Shown here in pieces: positions 21,691-33,290 of a DNA stretch of 64,000 nucleotides. The position numbers and the translations under genes were made by a program. A model generated the notes under the pieces. That model was not told where the DNA came from and did not search any database. It was given only the letters and a program-made list of their open reading frames with translations. Each line of letters opens with the position of its first letter. The stretch's first letter is position 1. The DNA lies in NCBI GenBank assembly GCA_963921935.1, contig OY998180.1, positions 99,045,480-99,109,479 of the forward strand, in the 5' to 3' direction. The DNA is from Galeruca laticollis (lineage: Eukaryota; Arthropoda; Insecta; Coleoptera; Chrysomelidae).

Positions 21691-24500
21691 CGTCTGCAAA
21701 ATAATGCTATGGTTACACGAATGAATAAAAATGTTGGATGTATTTGTTCCTAAACATCATTTTCCTATAAAAAATGGCCCCTAAAAAGATGTTGCCAGAT
21801 TGTGCGTAATATCTATATTTTCCCATCTAGCAGGGTATTTGATTAATTAATAATTAACTATTATTTAATTAATAATTATCTATTTATTTTCAATTAATGC
21901 TAAAAAACGAGAGAATACAAAAAACCTTCACTGTTAAAAATAATTTTGTTAAAATCATAGTAATTTTAATAAAACAAAATAATTAAATTCAACCATTTAG
22001 TCACGGAATCAGAAACAATCCGTGTACGAATAAGTTGCAAATTACGTCACACTATAAAAAAGACAACGACAAACGTTTGCGTACAGACATGTTGGATAAA
22101 TAAATGTCCAAAAAAGCGAAGCCGTGTTGGATATGTCCTTTGGACAAAGTTGTGCAATCTGGGAAGGGGCGGCTGAGATCTCTAAAAATGTTCCAATATA
22201 TTGAGAATACATGTTTTAGACTGATCGTGGTTCTCTGCAGTCCTTATTTGAAAGAAACACTCAAACTTTATATTTAAATTTGCCAGAATACTTATTGCCG
22301 AAGTTGATGTTTAATTAACCATTGTAATGATAACATAAATTTTGCATTTCACTATCAGATTTTTTTTTATTCCCAAGTTAACTTAGAACGTGCAGCTTTT
22401 AATTCTTAGAGCCGGTTAGTCAGAGCTTCAAATATTTCTGTGGTATATCATAAGACACCAACACTACTAAGTATTTTTCAATGTTTTTAGTATGGAACTG
22501 GCAATGTATGTTTGTTCGGTTGCAATCTTGCAACTCAGTTTTGAAGCAGATATCTTCAACCGATTGATTTGAAATTCTGTATATACGTCTAGTTTATATG
22601 CCAATCCATGATTAGGTATGAACGTCATTCTAAATTCAACATGGCGGATCACCAAAATTGCCGGACTAAAGAAAGTGGACTAAATTTTTGCTTTCTTACA
22701 ATATGGGTATTAAATGGAAGGCAGCAAAATTGATGACATAGGCATTTTTATTTTTCTAAAAACTAGGTATAATCCATCTGAAGTTCTCATCGGACTTTTT
22801 AAAAGGGTCGTTAAACCAAGTCTATCGTTAAAATTTGAATCATTTTTATAATGCCGTTTTTATCGGTCTTAAGAGTAAATAAAACTCTTGTAGGTACATC
22901 CAAACTGAGCTCCATCAAGCTGCCCCCCCCGGTTAGATTTTTGTTACCAAAATGCTAGCACACATAAAGGGCACCTAGCACAACCTAGCACAACAATTTT
23001 TATAGCTAGCACACCAACAGCTGACAATAAAAATGCTTTTGAATTCGGGTGGGACCAGGTTAACGCTAGCCCCCCCCCCGGTTGGAATTTTGCCGCCAAA
23101 ATGCTAGCACAGATAAAGGACACCTAGCAAAACCTAGCATACCATTTTTTATAGCTAGCACAACAACAGCTTACAATAAAAATGCTTTGGAATTCGGGTA
23201 GGGCCAGGTTAACGCTAGCCCACTCCGGTTGGAATTTTTTCGCCAAAAAGCTAGCACAAAAAAAAGACACCTAGCACAACCCAGCACAAAATTTTTAATA
23301 TCTAGTACATCAACAATGCTTTTGAATTCAGGGGGTAGGGGGCCTCTGCAAAATAATGCTATGGTTACACGAATGAATGAAAATGTTGGATGTATTTGTC
23401 CCTAAATATCATTTTCCTATAAAAAATGGCCCCTAAACAGATGTTACCAGATTGTGCGTGATATCTATATTTTCCCATCTAGCAGGGTATTTGATTAATT
23501 AATAATTACCTATTATTTAATTAATAATTATCTATTTACTTTCAATTAATGCTAAAAAACGAATGAATACAAAAAACCTTCACTTTTAAAAATAGTTTTG
23601 TTAAAATAATAGTAATTTTAATAAAACAAAATAATTAAATTCAACCATTCAAATTACGTCACACTATAAAAAAGGTAACGACAAACGTTTGCGTACAGAC
23701 ATATTGGATAAATAAATGTCCAAAAAAGCGAAGCCGCGTTGGATATGTACTTTGGACAAAGTTGTGCAATCTGGGAAGGGGCGGCTGAGATCCCTAAAAA
23801 CGTTCCAATATATTGAGAATACATGTTTTAGACTGATTCACTGTAGTCCTTATTTAAGAGAAGCACCCAACCTTTATATTTAAATTTGCCAGAATATTTA
23901 TTGCCGAAGTTGATGGTTAATTAACCATTGTAATGATAACATAAATTTTGCATTTCACTACCAGATTTTTTTTAAATTCCCAAGTTAACTTAGAACGTGC
24001 AGCTTTTAATTCTTAGAGCCGGTTAATCAGAGCTTCGAATATTTCTGTAGCATATCATAAGACACCAACACTACTATGTACTTTTCAAAGTTTTTAGTAT
24101 GTAACTGGCAATGTATGTTTGTTCAGTTGCAATGTTGCAACTCAGTTTTGAAGCAGATATCTTCAACCGATTGATTTGAAATTCTGTATATACGTCTAGT
24201 TTGCATGCCAATCCATAATTAGGTATGTGACGTCATTCTAAATTCAACATGGCGGATCACCAAAGTTGGCGGACTAAAGAAAGTTGACAAATTTTTTTGC
24301 TTTCTTACAAATGGAAGGCAGCAAAATTCATGACATAGGTATTCTTATTTTTCTAAAAACTAGGTATAATCCATCTGAAGTTCTCATCGGACTTTTTAAA
24401 AGGGTCGTTAAACCAAGTCTATTGTTAAAATTTGAATCATTTCTATAATGCCGTTTTTATGAGACTTAAGAGTAAATAAAATTCTTGTAGGTACATCCAA
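21691..24500 (+). repeat. internal direct duplication of the fold-back element
   Basis: The segment 21691-22905 (from GCAAAATAATGCTATGGTTAC to GTACATCCAAACTG) recurs at 23345-24500 at roughly 95 percent identity by eye. The two are separated by a second tandem array (22906-23345) that again starts AGCTCCATCAAGCTGCCC, the same word as the element's end. No gene is present; an ATGGCGGATCACCAAA word occurs in both copies. Confidence 0.85.
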
Positions 24501-25090
24501 ACTGGCCGAATCAGATGTTTGGGTTAAGAAAGGGTTTCCCCGAAGGGCTGATGGTTGTAATAATATGCATTCTTTCTAATAATATTACAAGTAAAATGGA
24601 CTATTTAAGTAAAACTATTTTCATGAGTGTAATTCGATAGAATATTTCTCGATTAGACGACATAAAACTGTATTAATGCGAAATTTATATTATTTAAACA
24701 TTACATGGTATTTAATCACCCTTTTTGGTTCATTTTCAATCACTTATTTTGGGATTAAACTTGAAGAATCGTTTTCAAACCATGACATATGATATTTTAA
24801 ATTAAAATTATGATAATAACAACAATTGTTACTTAGACGTTACTTAGATACGGACTTAAAAGGGAAATTATCGGAACTGCCGGAGATTTATCTCCGAAAA
24901 GATCCTGCTTCATTTGGAATTTTTACCATATGAGTGGAATATTCCGAAAATTTTTCGTAACTACAGTAAGAAACAATTAAACCAGCCGTTTCACATATAT
25001 ATTCAACCTATTCATTTATCCATTTATTTATTCATCTAGTAAGTATAGCGTTATTTCACTGACCTCCGTCCCACTCCCCAGAATTAAAAG
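24501..25090. other. unique interior of the fold-back element
   Basis: About 590 bp of AT-rich, non-coding sequence between the second direct copy and the right array. No open frame or known motif was seen. Confidence 0.5.
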
Positions 25091-25658
25091 TGTAGTTGCT
25101 GTGCTAGCTATAAAAAATGGTGTGCAAGATTGTGATAGGTGTCCTTCGTTTGTGGTAGCATTTTGGCGAAAAAATTCCGACCGGAGGTAGGCTAGCGTTA
25201 ACCTGGCCCCACCCGAATTTCAAAGCATTTTTATTGTAAGCTGTTGGTGTGCTAGCTATAAAAAATGGTGTGCTAGGTTGTGCTAGGTGTCCTTTATCTG
25301 TGCTAGCATTTTGGCGAAAAAATTCCAACCGAGGGGGGGAGGGGTGGTCTAGCGTTAACCTGGCCCCACCCGAATTCAAAAGTATTTTTATTGTAAGCTG
25401 TTGGTGTGCTAGCTATAAAAAATGGTGTGCTAGGTTGTGCTAGGTGTCCTTTATCTGTGCTAGCATTTTGGCAACAAAATTCCAACCGGGGGGGCTAGCG
25501 TTAACCTGGCCCCACCCGAATTCAAAAGCATTTTTATTGTGAGCAGTTGGTGTGCTAGCTATAAAAATTGTTGTGCTAGGTTGTGCTAGGTGCCCTTTAT
25601 GTGTGCTAGCATTTGGGTAGAAAAAATCTAACCGGGGGGGGGGCAGTTTGACGGACCT
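25091..25658 (-). repeat. right terminal tandem array of the fold-back element
   Basis: Four units of the same about 130-bp repeat in reverse orientation (GTGCTAGCTATAAAAAATGG, GTGCTAGGTGTCC, GCTAGCATTTTGG, GCTAGCGTTAACCTGGCCCC). It ends with a G-run and AGTTTGACGGACCT at the terminus. Confidence 0.9.
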
Positions 25659-25760
25659 CCCGAAGTGTTACAAGTGACAATTTTATGATACAATATTGTT
25701 CAGGGCATCTCAAAGATGCGGAAAAGTTAGTTTTAATCCTTAAAACAGTTTATTTTTACT
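25659..25760 (-). repeat. continuation of the interrupted satellite monomer
   Basis: CTCCCGAAGTGTTACAAGTG, CAATTTTATGATACAATATT and GTTCAGGGCATCTCAAAGAT complete the monomer that was cut at 21105. A GGAAAAGTTAGTTTTAAT flank like that at 15651 follows. Confidence 0.8.
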
Positions 25761-26165
25761 CGAAAGACTGCTGGGATTTACATATCGTATCGCAAATCAA
25801 TTCGTAGTCAATATAATGTTACGTGTGTGATACATTTATTATCTCTATGTTCAGTAGTTTAGTATCAAAGTTTTTTACCAAAGTGTTCTTATAAAAGTTA
25901 AGTAATATTAAGAATTAGCGTTTTTTATTTTTGACGTTCGTTATAGGAAGTTGTTTTTATTTATTTGTAAGAATGTTTCTTGTTTTCTTTGAAAATGTTT
26001 TGTGTTTTATTTGTCAATTTTTGGCATATTTTTATTAATTATTTATTGGTTTAAAATATTTTCTCTAATATAATTTTCTCTAGCAATTCTACGAGAATTT
26101 AAGTATTCTTGATGTGCCTCCTGGTCTACAATATTAACTAAAAAATAAATAATAATTTTTTTATC
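25761..26165. other. non-coding stretch
   Basis: AT-rich sequence with no recognised gene, probably the 3' non-coding part of the Harbinger element or flank. Confidence 0.3.
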
Positions 26166-27400
26166 GATTCATAGATTTATTTTGGTTTACTATTGTCTTC
26201 AGGGTATTCTATATTACCTTCTGCAATTTCCAAATTTGCATCTATTGCAATATTATGTAGAATAGAGCTAGCATAAATTATATTAGCTGCTTTTTTGGGG
26301 TGATAAAGTAGTGTTCGATGTCTAGAGAGACATCTGAATCTTCCTGTTAACATGCCATTGGTGCGGTCAATCACATTTCTGCTTGACACCAATATGTTAT
26401 TAAAAGCTCCTTCACCTTCATCTCGAGGGTTATGAAAAGGTGTGAAGAGCCATGGTTCCAAAGGATAACCACTGTCTCCTAAAAAATAACACATGATGTT
26501 TCCGTTTCATTAATATACTGTAATTTATATATTAAACGGGATTTTGTATCCCCTCTCAGATATTTGGTAAATGAGCTCGAATTGAACTGGTACTCCAAAT
26601 TGCTGCATCATGAGCTGAACCAGGATATCTAGCTGAACATCCTATTATTTTGCAATTCGAATCCGATATCTACAAATGTTTTAATAACTCAAATAAAAGG
26701 GTAACTAAATATTATCCATATCTACCAGCATGATATTAATAGAATGTTTTCCTTTTCTGTTTATAAACATATGGTGGGTATTCAATGTCGTTCAATGGGG
26801 GAGCCAAGATTTCCACATAAGTACCATCAATAGCATCCACAATTCCACGAAAATTATATTTTACATAAAACCTGAAAAAAAAGATTACACATTTTGGTCA
26901 CTAGCTATTTGTAAAACTTATTTTTACGGAATTTTTCTGTTCCTCATTTACAGGAAATTTTATGTAAGTCCTCATTATTATTTGAACAATCAATTCACAT
27001 ACTTGTGAAAATACTCTACTCATAGATGTCTGGCTAATTGCTATCCAAGCATTACAGCCGACAGCGTTCTGAAATGAGCCCGTGACCAGAATGTTTTGAG
27101 TAGCAAAAACGTAAAAAAATATTTAAATGCATTGTAAAAAGACTGTGAATGAATTATTATTACTTTCACTACAAAGGAAATTCCTAAATTATTCTCCATA
27201 ACATGAGGTCTTGAATTATGAATTAAGAACACTATTTTTGTCCATCTGAAACATTGGTCTAAAATGCCTGTCTGGCATATCAAACGGATTTAATTGATCC
27301 CTTAAATGTCTTCTTTGGATTCTCATATGATTTCTGGAAAAATGGAAAGTGTATTTTATAATAATACTAAAAAAATAGGAACAAACCGATTCTCATCCTC
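26166..27400 (-). pseudogene. PIF/Harbinger transposase, decayed
   Basis: On the minus strand, in order, there is IQRRHLRDQLNPFDMPDRHF (about 27330-27250), ISQTSMSRVFSQVCELI (about 27045-26990), GIVDAIDGTYVEILAP (first catalytic Asp, about 26855-26800), CSARYPGSAHDAAIW (second Asp, about 26640-26590), then 26494-26177 with LGDSGYPLEPWLFTPF, DRTNGMLTGRFRCL and ASSILHNIAI. These are the DDE_4 blocks of HARBI1-like transposases. The blocks are in different frames with stops, perhaps partly introns. It lies inside the BEL/Pao element. Confidence 0.8.
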
Positions 27401-27866
27401 TTCCAACAGAATATCGGCGAAAATATGTAATTGTACGTTCATATTATTAATAATAAGTTTATTCTGAAAAATATATACATAATATTAGCAATACACATAT
27501 AAGATAAAACAATATTATCCGAATAAACCAAATAACCACGGAAGTATAGATAAATACTTGTTTGTGGTATAAAAAAACTACATCTACTAAAAATATTTAA
27601 GAAAACAGTTGAATCACGTATTGGAGTATATGAATATAATTTTTTCTCTATTATTAAATCATTGTATCTACATTCACGCCCTGTATTGAAACTTTGAGAT
27701 AAAAGTATTTATTCATAACAATTATTTTATTCATGAGCAAAGACAATAAACAGTATGTATAACAAGAAAATTATTACGAGAAAACTGGTAAAGCAGATAC
27801 AACAATACAAATCACAACAGGTATTGAACAAACATATACTACAACTCGCTTAAGACCTGTACGCAT
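27401..27866. other. non-coding stretch
   Basis: AT-rich with no gene recognised; it may hold the 5' end of the Harbinger element. Confidence 0.3.
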
Positions 27867-28191
27867 ATTTCAAAACCGCACATTGATACGAAACCAGTAG
27901 CCAAATGCGGCGCTGCTATTTGCTGGATTTCCACCGTCATTCTCTATGCGACTGCGACCGTTTTTATTCGAATACGATACATAAATTGGTTTTATACTGT
28001 CGCTGCCATTATAGAATGACAATTACTTAATTATGTAATAATTTAGATTTTAGTAAAATTTCTATCAATATTTTAATGCAGGGTGATCCCATGGTTTAAG
28101 TACCTAATTGAAGAAAATTGACATCCCTAAGTTGCTGGCAGCGCAGCATTTAACTACTGGTTTCGTATCAATGTACAGTTTTGAAATATAC
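27867..28191. mobile_element. short fold-back (MITE-like) element
   Basis: A block ATTTCAAAACYGYACATTGATACGAAACCAGTAG at about 27869-27902 is inverted at about 28158-28191, and the match continues inward with AAATGCKGCGCTGCYA. The 320-bp interval holds no open frame. Confidence 0.65.
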
Positions 28192-28581
28192 GACCTATAC
28201 AGGTTGCGCGCGAGCGTTCTCTTCTTTAATTCACGTTTCAAATACATTTTATCCCTATTTCAATTTGTTGCTAGATGCATTACACTCTTTTGTCTAATTG
28301 AGTATTCCTTTATTGTTTCAAACGTTTATCTCCTTTTTTTCTTTTTTTTTTGGTTACATACTTAAATCTACACATTTAAAATGATGTCAATGATGTTCAC
28401 TTAAAAACTTAATAATCACTTAAAAATCACAAAAAAACTAAAAACTCTATGGGCGAAAAAATAGTAACGCGTTCACCGATCACGATGGAATTCAGTCAGT
28501 TGACTTGGGGCGCTGAGGTGATACAGTAAAACTTTCAGCCTCCTATCTGTACTCAAAGCACCTCTTTTTAGGTGATTTGTC

Positions 28582-28605
28582 GGTATATATATATATATAT
28601 ATATA

Positions 28606-28650
<45 letters not shown>

Positions 28651-28713
28651 ATATATATATATATATTTGTGGCAACTTTATAACGGAAAGTTTCATCGAA
28701 ATCGTTAGAGCCG

Positions 28714-28779
<66 letters not shown>

Positions 28780-28830
28780 TTGTGGCAACTTTATAACGGC
28801 TCTAACGATTTCGATGAAACTTTCCGGGAT
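28582..28830. repeat. (TA)n microsatellites flanked by an inverted 47-bp unit
   Basis: Two long TA runs (28582-28665 and 28714-28777) surround TTTGTGGCAACTTTATAACG, which is followed by GAAAGTTTCATCGAAATCG and TTAGAGCC. After the second run the same block recurs, but its second half is inverted (GGCTCTAACGATTTCGATGA), which makes a potential hairpin. Open frames here encode only Ile-Tyr repeats and are not genes. Confidence 0.85.
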
Positions 28831-28889
28831 GATAGAGCTCGAAAAGTTATTACCATCTCATCATACCATGATCCCTCGAAAAATCCTTA

Positions 28890-29400
28890 AGGGGTTCTAG
28901 TGGCCACCTTAATTTTTTTTACCTCAGATAGAGAAAAACCACTCCAAATGTTTTTTGTAGCACTATTCAAGACCTTTCCAACGGTATATAATATTTGAGA
29001 TGCTTCGTGTACCCTTGTGGAGATGTAGTCAAAATTAATGATCCACCCTTTGCTTTTTTTTCTTGTTTTCAAGTTTTTCCCAGTTTATACGGTTTTTGAT
29101 CCCAGATAGAAAAGAAACATCTTTCAGGGTTTTCATAGATTTATTCAAGACCTTTCGAATAGTGTGGAATATTTGAGATTTTTGGGGTAGCCTTGTGGAG
29201 TTATAGCCAAAATAATTGAGTCCAACTTCTGATTATTTTTTCGTTTTTTCAAGTTTTCCAATTTATACGATTTTGAACTACAGATAGAGAAAAATTCCCG
29301 ATATGTTTTTTGTAGCTCTATTCAAGATCTTTCCAACGGCAAAGATAGAACATTCCGGGTTTCTGGTGTACACTACATGAGTGGAATATGTCGTTAATAA
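28890..29400 (+). repeat. 178-bp tandem repeat, about 2.5 units
   Basis: CAGATAGA starts units at 28925, 29103 and 29281, a strict 178-bp period. Shared words are ATTCAAGACCTTTCCAACGG, AATATTTGAGAT, CCTTGTGGAG and TTTCAAGTTTTTCC. Divergence is high, so the array is old. No gene lies inside. Confidence 0.85.
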
Positions 29401-29503
29401 AAAAATGTCGTGTTTTATACTTTTAATGCATTTCCATGCATTTTTCAGCTATTTTGAATAGAAATATGTGCTCGGAAATGATTTTTACCATGCCTATCGA
29501 TTT

Positions 29504-30732
29504 TCACTCATCATATACTCCACCCCAACCAGAGATGCCATAGCTCAGCTGTGACTGCACTAACGAAAAGTACAATATTTTCAAGTGGTGTAAATCCAAA
29601 ATATCTCTCAAGTACTTAAACCTTGACAGTAATCCTCTTAGTTTGTTAGCAATATTTTTTGTTTGCAGATCCCATTTGAGATGACGATCAATAATAATTC
29701 CAAGATATTTAATCCCATCTACTTCTGGAATTTTAGTAGTCATGTCAATATCCAAATATCCGAGATTTGGTAGACCTGTCTGGTATGATGTGAAAGGCAT
29801 ATATTTTGTTTTTTCTACATTTAGTGTTAGTTCATTAAATTGAAACTAGGTTTTTATTTTTTTTAAAAGCGATTTCAGCTTGTGTTTTCAACTGAGCCCA
29901 AGTAGGAGCGGTAAACAGGATGGCAGTATCATCGGCGAAGCTAATAATTTTGCCCCTTATGTCCAGGAAAAGTAGGCTATTTAAATAGATATTGAATAGC
30001 AGCGGGCCCAGTACAGAGCCTTGTGGCACGCTGTAGGTAACATTTCTAGCCTCGCTTATGCAATTGTCGATGGTTACATATTGTTTTCGCTCACTCAAAT
30101 AACTCTCCAACAGCTTATAAGTTAATCCACGCACACCGTAGAATTTTAATTTGTTTAACAATTTTTCATGATTAACGGTGTCAAAAGCCTTAGAGAGTAC
30201 CACAAAGATGCAAGCTGCAGGGATTTTTTTTATCTAAGGAATTGTATAGCGTTTCTAGTAATGAGCATATTGCATCCTCCGTGGATTTTCCATCTCTAAA
30301 GCCATACTGATTTTCAGAAATAATGTTATGCTTATTGAAGAATTTAACTAGCTTACATTTTAAGATCTTTTCAAAAATTTTACTTATCGTTGAAATGCGA
30401 GTTATTTGGCGATAATTCTCCATTTTAGATATATCACCGTTTTTAAAAATAGGCTTAATTAACCCTGTTTTAAGCGACTTAGGAAAGATTCCCGAACTAA
30501 AGCATTTGTTTATCATATAGGTAAGTGGAATAGCTATTTCATGTTTTATTTCTTTTAAAGTTTCCGATTTAATGCCGTCTAGTCCTGGTGACTTTTTATT
30601 TTTTAACGAATTTATAATATGTTTTACTTCAGCTTCATCTGTGGGGTACAAATACATAGTTGTGTCTAGAGTTTGTATATTCTCAGCATAATTTTGGGGG
30701 GAGGTTATCTTTTGGGCATAATTTTTCCCCAA
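29504..30732 (-). pseudogene. LINE ORF2 reverse transcriptase, frameshifted
   Basis: Three overlapping or adjacent stretches carry the RT blocks: NKKSPGLDGIKSETLKEI and GLIKPIFKNGD in the first (30732-30190), LSKAFDTVNHEKLLNKLKF, PQGSVLGPLLFNIYLNSL and ISFADDTAILF in the second (30203-29835), and KYLGIIIDRHLKWDLQTKNI in the third (29800-29504). The palm active site FADD is intact, but the frame changes at about 30195 and 29830. Confidence 0.8.
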
Positions 30733-30850
30733 ATCATTAAAAAAATTATTAAACGCATTAGCTATATCTTTGGTGTCATTAATTAGTTGACTTTTTCATT
30801 TGAAATGTTATCTATTTTACTTTCAGATTTGGATTTGCCACATATATCAG

Positions 30851-32023
30851 TTACACATTTCCATAGTGCTGCAGATGAATTGGAGTTTTATTGATCAAGT
30901 TATTAAAATAAGTCTTCTTTGCATTTTTTATGAGTATTTTTAATTTGTTTTTATAGTCATGATATTTTTCATTTAAGAGTATGTCATTAGGGGTACTTTT
31001 GAGTTTTTTATAGATTTTGTTTTTTTCGTTTATAGATTTTAGTAATCCCGCAGTAATCCATGGTTTTCTAGCCTTTTTAATTTTCGATCTTTTTACAATA
31101 CTTTTACATTCTTCTATACTTTGCTGTAAGATAGAAAGGAATTGATCTGTACATTCATTCACCCCAGTAATCGTGTATATATTTTGCCAATTTTTATTTC
31201 GTAACTGTTCTCTTAACTTTGGATAATTAATAAATTTCTTAGGTTGATTTTCGTTTTTTGTTTCATATGTCTCTTTAAATTGAATGATTAGTGCTATAGG
31301 GAGATGGTCAGTTATTCCGTAGTCAAAAATAAATGATTTAATATTATTATTTTCATAATTTAATTTTTTTACATAAATGTGGTCTAGGCAAGTTTTGCTT
31401 ATGGGTCTTGTTATTTGATTAATGTAAGAGACAAAATCCAATGATTCTAGGGTATTTTTATATTGTTCAACGTGATCGACATCTGATAAAAGATCAATAT
31501 TAATGTCACCCATCAGTATATGAATTTTAGATTCCTTTCCTTTTTTATTATTTAAATAACTATTGAGGTTCGTACTAAAGATTTTAGGACATATAATAGG
31601 TGATTTATACAATGCGGTTATGTGTACAGTTTCATTTCTTAATTTAATTTATAATTCTATTGCTTTAGTTTCAGAAATTTTGACAATTTTGTAAAAATGT
31701 GTTAGTTTATTATTTACATACAAAACTACTCCGTCGCATTTATTATAGTCCCCATCATTATAAATTAAGTGATATCCATTTATATTAAAAATACTTACAT
31801 CTTTCTGTCTATTCGTTTCTGTCAATGCAATCACATCAAAGTCGGCCTGCTGGCTTAGAAAAAGCAAAAATTCATCAAAATTTTTTTGGAAACTTCTGAT
31901 ATTCATATGTAGTACTGAGATTTGACCTTTTTTGCAATTTGTATATGTACCAAAATCCGATATCGAATTTATTACTTGGGCCTCGATTTCCTTGTTCTCA
32001 TACCGACTTAGATACAAATCCAT
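30851..32023 (-). pseudogene. LINE ORF2 endonuclease domain, frameshifted
   Basis: 32023-31649 encodes ISVLHMNIRSFQKNFDEF and VIALTETNRQKD (Asn and Glu of the APE active site). 31612-30851 continues with MGDINIDLLSD, TCLDHIYVKK and DYGITDHLPIALII (Asp-His pair). A break at about 31612-31649 lies between them, and a basic linker follows. The domain would cut target DNA. Confidence 0.75.
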
Positions 32024-32368
32024 TTGTTATGATTTATATTCGCACAATGACATTAAAAGATATAACAACTTTTTTTGTTTACAGTCACTTTAAAGGAACG
32101 AGAGAAAGAAAAGTTAGTTTCTAGTATCTAGAATTTGACAAATACTGCAATGACTTGAACACAAACAATTCAGAATTTATAAAGAAAAGAAAAACGTAAT
32201 TGTTGAACACCCAAAATAAAAACTAGTTTATAATAGTAACAAGTTGTAGACGAACCATTTATGCACTTATATTTATTCTGTGTGCCGAAGCAGGTTGAAA
32301 CATTTATAAAGTTTTTTCGAAATTATTTTTTTAGTTACAGCTATAGCTAAAATAAATTTCATATGGTT

Positions 32369-33208
32369 TCACTTTACTTTATTTGCACCTGATGATGAAG
32401 AATTGTTTTTCGTTCTATAAGGATTTCTTTCAAGATGTTTAAATTCCCTGGATATTTCTTTGGGGGGTTCCTTTGGTTTTATTTTGGGGCCTTTTGGAGT
32501 TATCTCTTGTGGTGTATTTTTCGAGGGATTTTGATTACTTGGTTCAGCTTCTTTGGAGTTTTTATTTACTATTGTTACAGTTGGAGTCGAGGGATTACTT
32601 TTTGTGTTACGTTCTTCTACTTCTACAACTTCATCATCCTCATAGGTATGTTTCATAAGCTGCGAGGGGTAGAATATATCTCCATTTACAATAAGTTTTC
32701 CGTTTTTGATGAAGCAATGTTTTTCATCATGTTTTTGTTTTGCCAAATATAAATGATGTCTTAAGATTTTGGCTTCCTCCCGTTGCTTTGGTGTTTGATC
32801 TTGAGCAATGGAAATCTTTGTTCCCTTTAAATTTTTTATATTCCTATAGATCTTCTGTTTAGTTAGAAACGAAATGAAATCAAACTTAATTGGACTGTCC
32901 CTATTTCGACCGAGTGGATAAATGTTGATAAAATCGGACTCTGACAATGACAAACCCAGTAAATTGTTAAAAGTGGAGATAATCTTTGGTATGTCCAGTG
33001 GGCTGCTTTCTCTTTCTATTCCAAACAGAATTAAATTATTGCGTTTTGACTCCCTCTCCAGTAGCTCTATTTTTTCTTTTAAATATGTGTTTTCTTGGTC
33101 AACGGTATTCAATCTGTGTGATAGATTCTCTAATGTATAGTTTAATCTTGTTTCCACAGCATTAATTAATAATGATAAATCAGCATGACTTTTTGTAATT
33201 TTGTCCAA
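32369..33208 (-). CDS. LINE ORF1 protein (coiled coil and RRM-like domain)
   Basis: This is an intact 279-codon frame starting with ATG. Residues 1-55 are a heptad-rich coiled coil (NTVDQENTYLKEKIELLE). Residues about 55-190 hold the RNA-binding core, beginning RNNLILFGIERES, with KFDFISFLTKQKIYRNIKNL and LKGTKISIAQDQT. The C-terminus is Pro/Lys/Asn rich and basic. ORF1 proteins of this class coat LINE RNA. No CCHC knuckles are present. It is the only unbroken frame of the element. Confidence 0.65.
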   Translation of the reverse strand: MDKITKSHADLSLLINAVETRLNYTLENLSHRLNTVDQENTYLKEKIELLERESKRNNLILFGIERESSPLDIPKIISTFNNLLGLSLSESDFINIYPLGRNRDSPIKFDFISFLTKQKIYRNIKNLKGTKISIAQDQTPKQREEAKILRHHLYLAKQKHDEKHCFIKNGKLIVNGDIFYPSQLMKHTYEDDEVVEVEERNTKSNPSTPTVTIVNKNSKEAEPSNQNPSKNTPQEITPKGPKIKPKEPPKEISREFKHLERNPYRTKNNSSSSGANKVK

Positions 33209-33290
33209 TATTTACTTGTTAGTAATTTCATCAATGCTCATATTTTTAGTGTATGGAACGCTTTCTATTATTTTCGTTGATGGAAAGAAA

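Larger units (their letters stand above)
21106..25658. mobile_element. fold-back-type DNA transposon, non-autonomous, with 9-bp TSD
   Basis: The ends are inverted: the left begins AGCTCCGTCAAGCTGGCC and the complement of the right begins AGGTCCGTCAAACTGCCC. They are flanked by CCCAAAGTG (21097-21105) and CCCGAAGTG (25659-25667), a 9-bp duplication with one change, inside one satellite monomer. The termini are arrays of an about 130-bp repeat in opposite orientation. The interior holds a direct duplication of about 1.6-1.8 kb. No transposase is encoded. The build (long inverted ends made of tandem repeats, 9-bp TSD) is that of Foldback-like elements. Confidence 0.8.
29480..33290 (-). mobile_element. 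Jockey/CR1-group non-LTR retrotransposon, two-ORF type
   Basis: On the minus strand ORF1 (33208-32369) is followed by ORF2 pieces: endonuclease (32023-31649 and 31612-30851) and reverse transcriptase (30732-30190, 30203-29835, 29800-29504). The order and motifs are those of a LINE. ORF1 is open but ORF2 carries at least four breaks. The element sits inside the BEL/Pao element. The 3' end at about 29490 lacks an obvious poly(A). Confidence 0.8.

Noticed and set aside
28572..28796. Open frames of alternating Ile-Tyr in TA tracts (also 42863-43260)
   Set aside because: They are the translation of dinucleotide microsatellite with no start context or homology.
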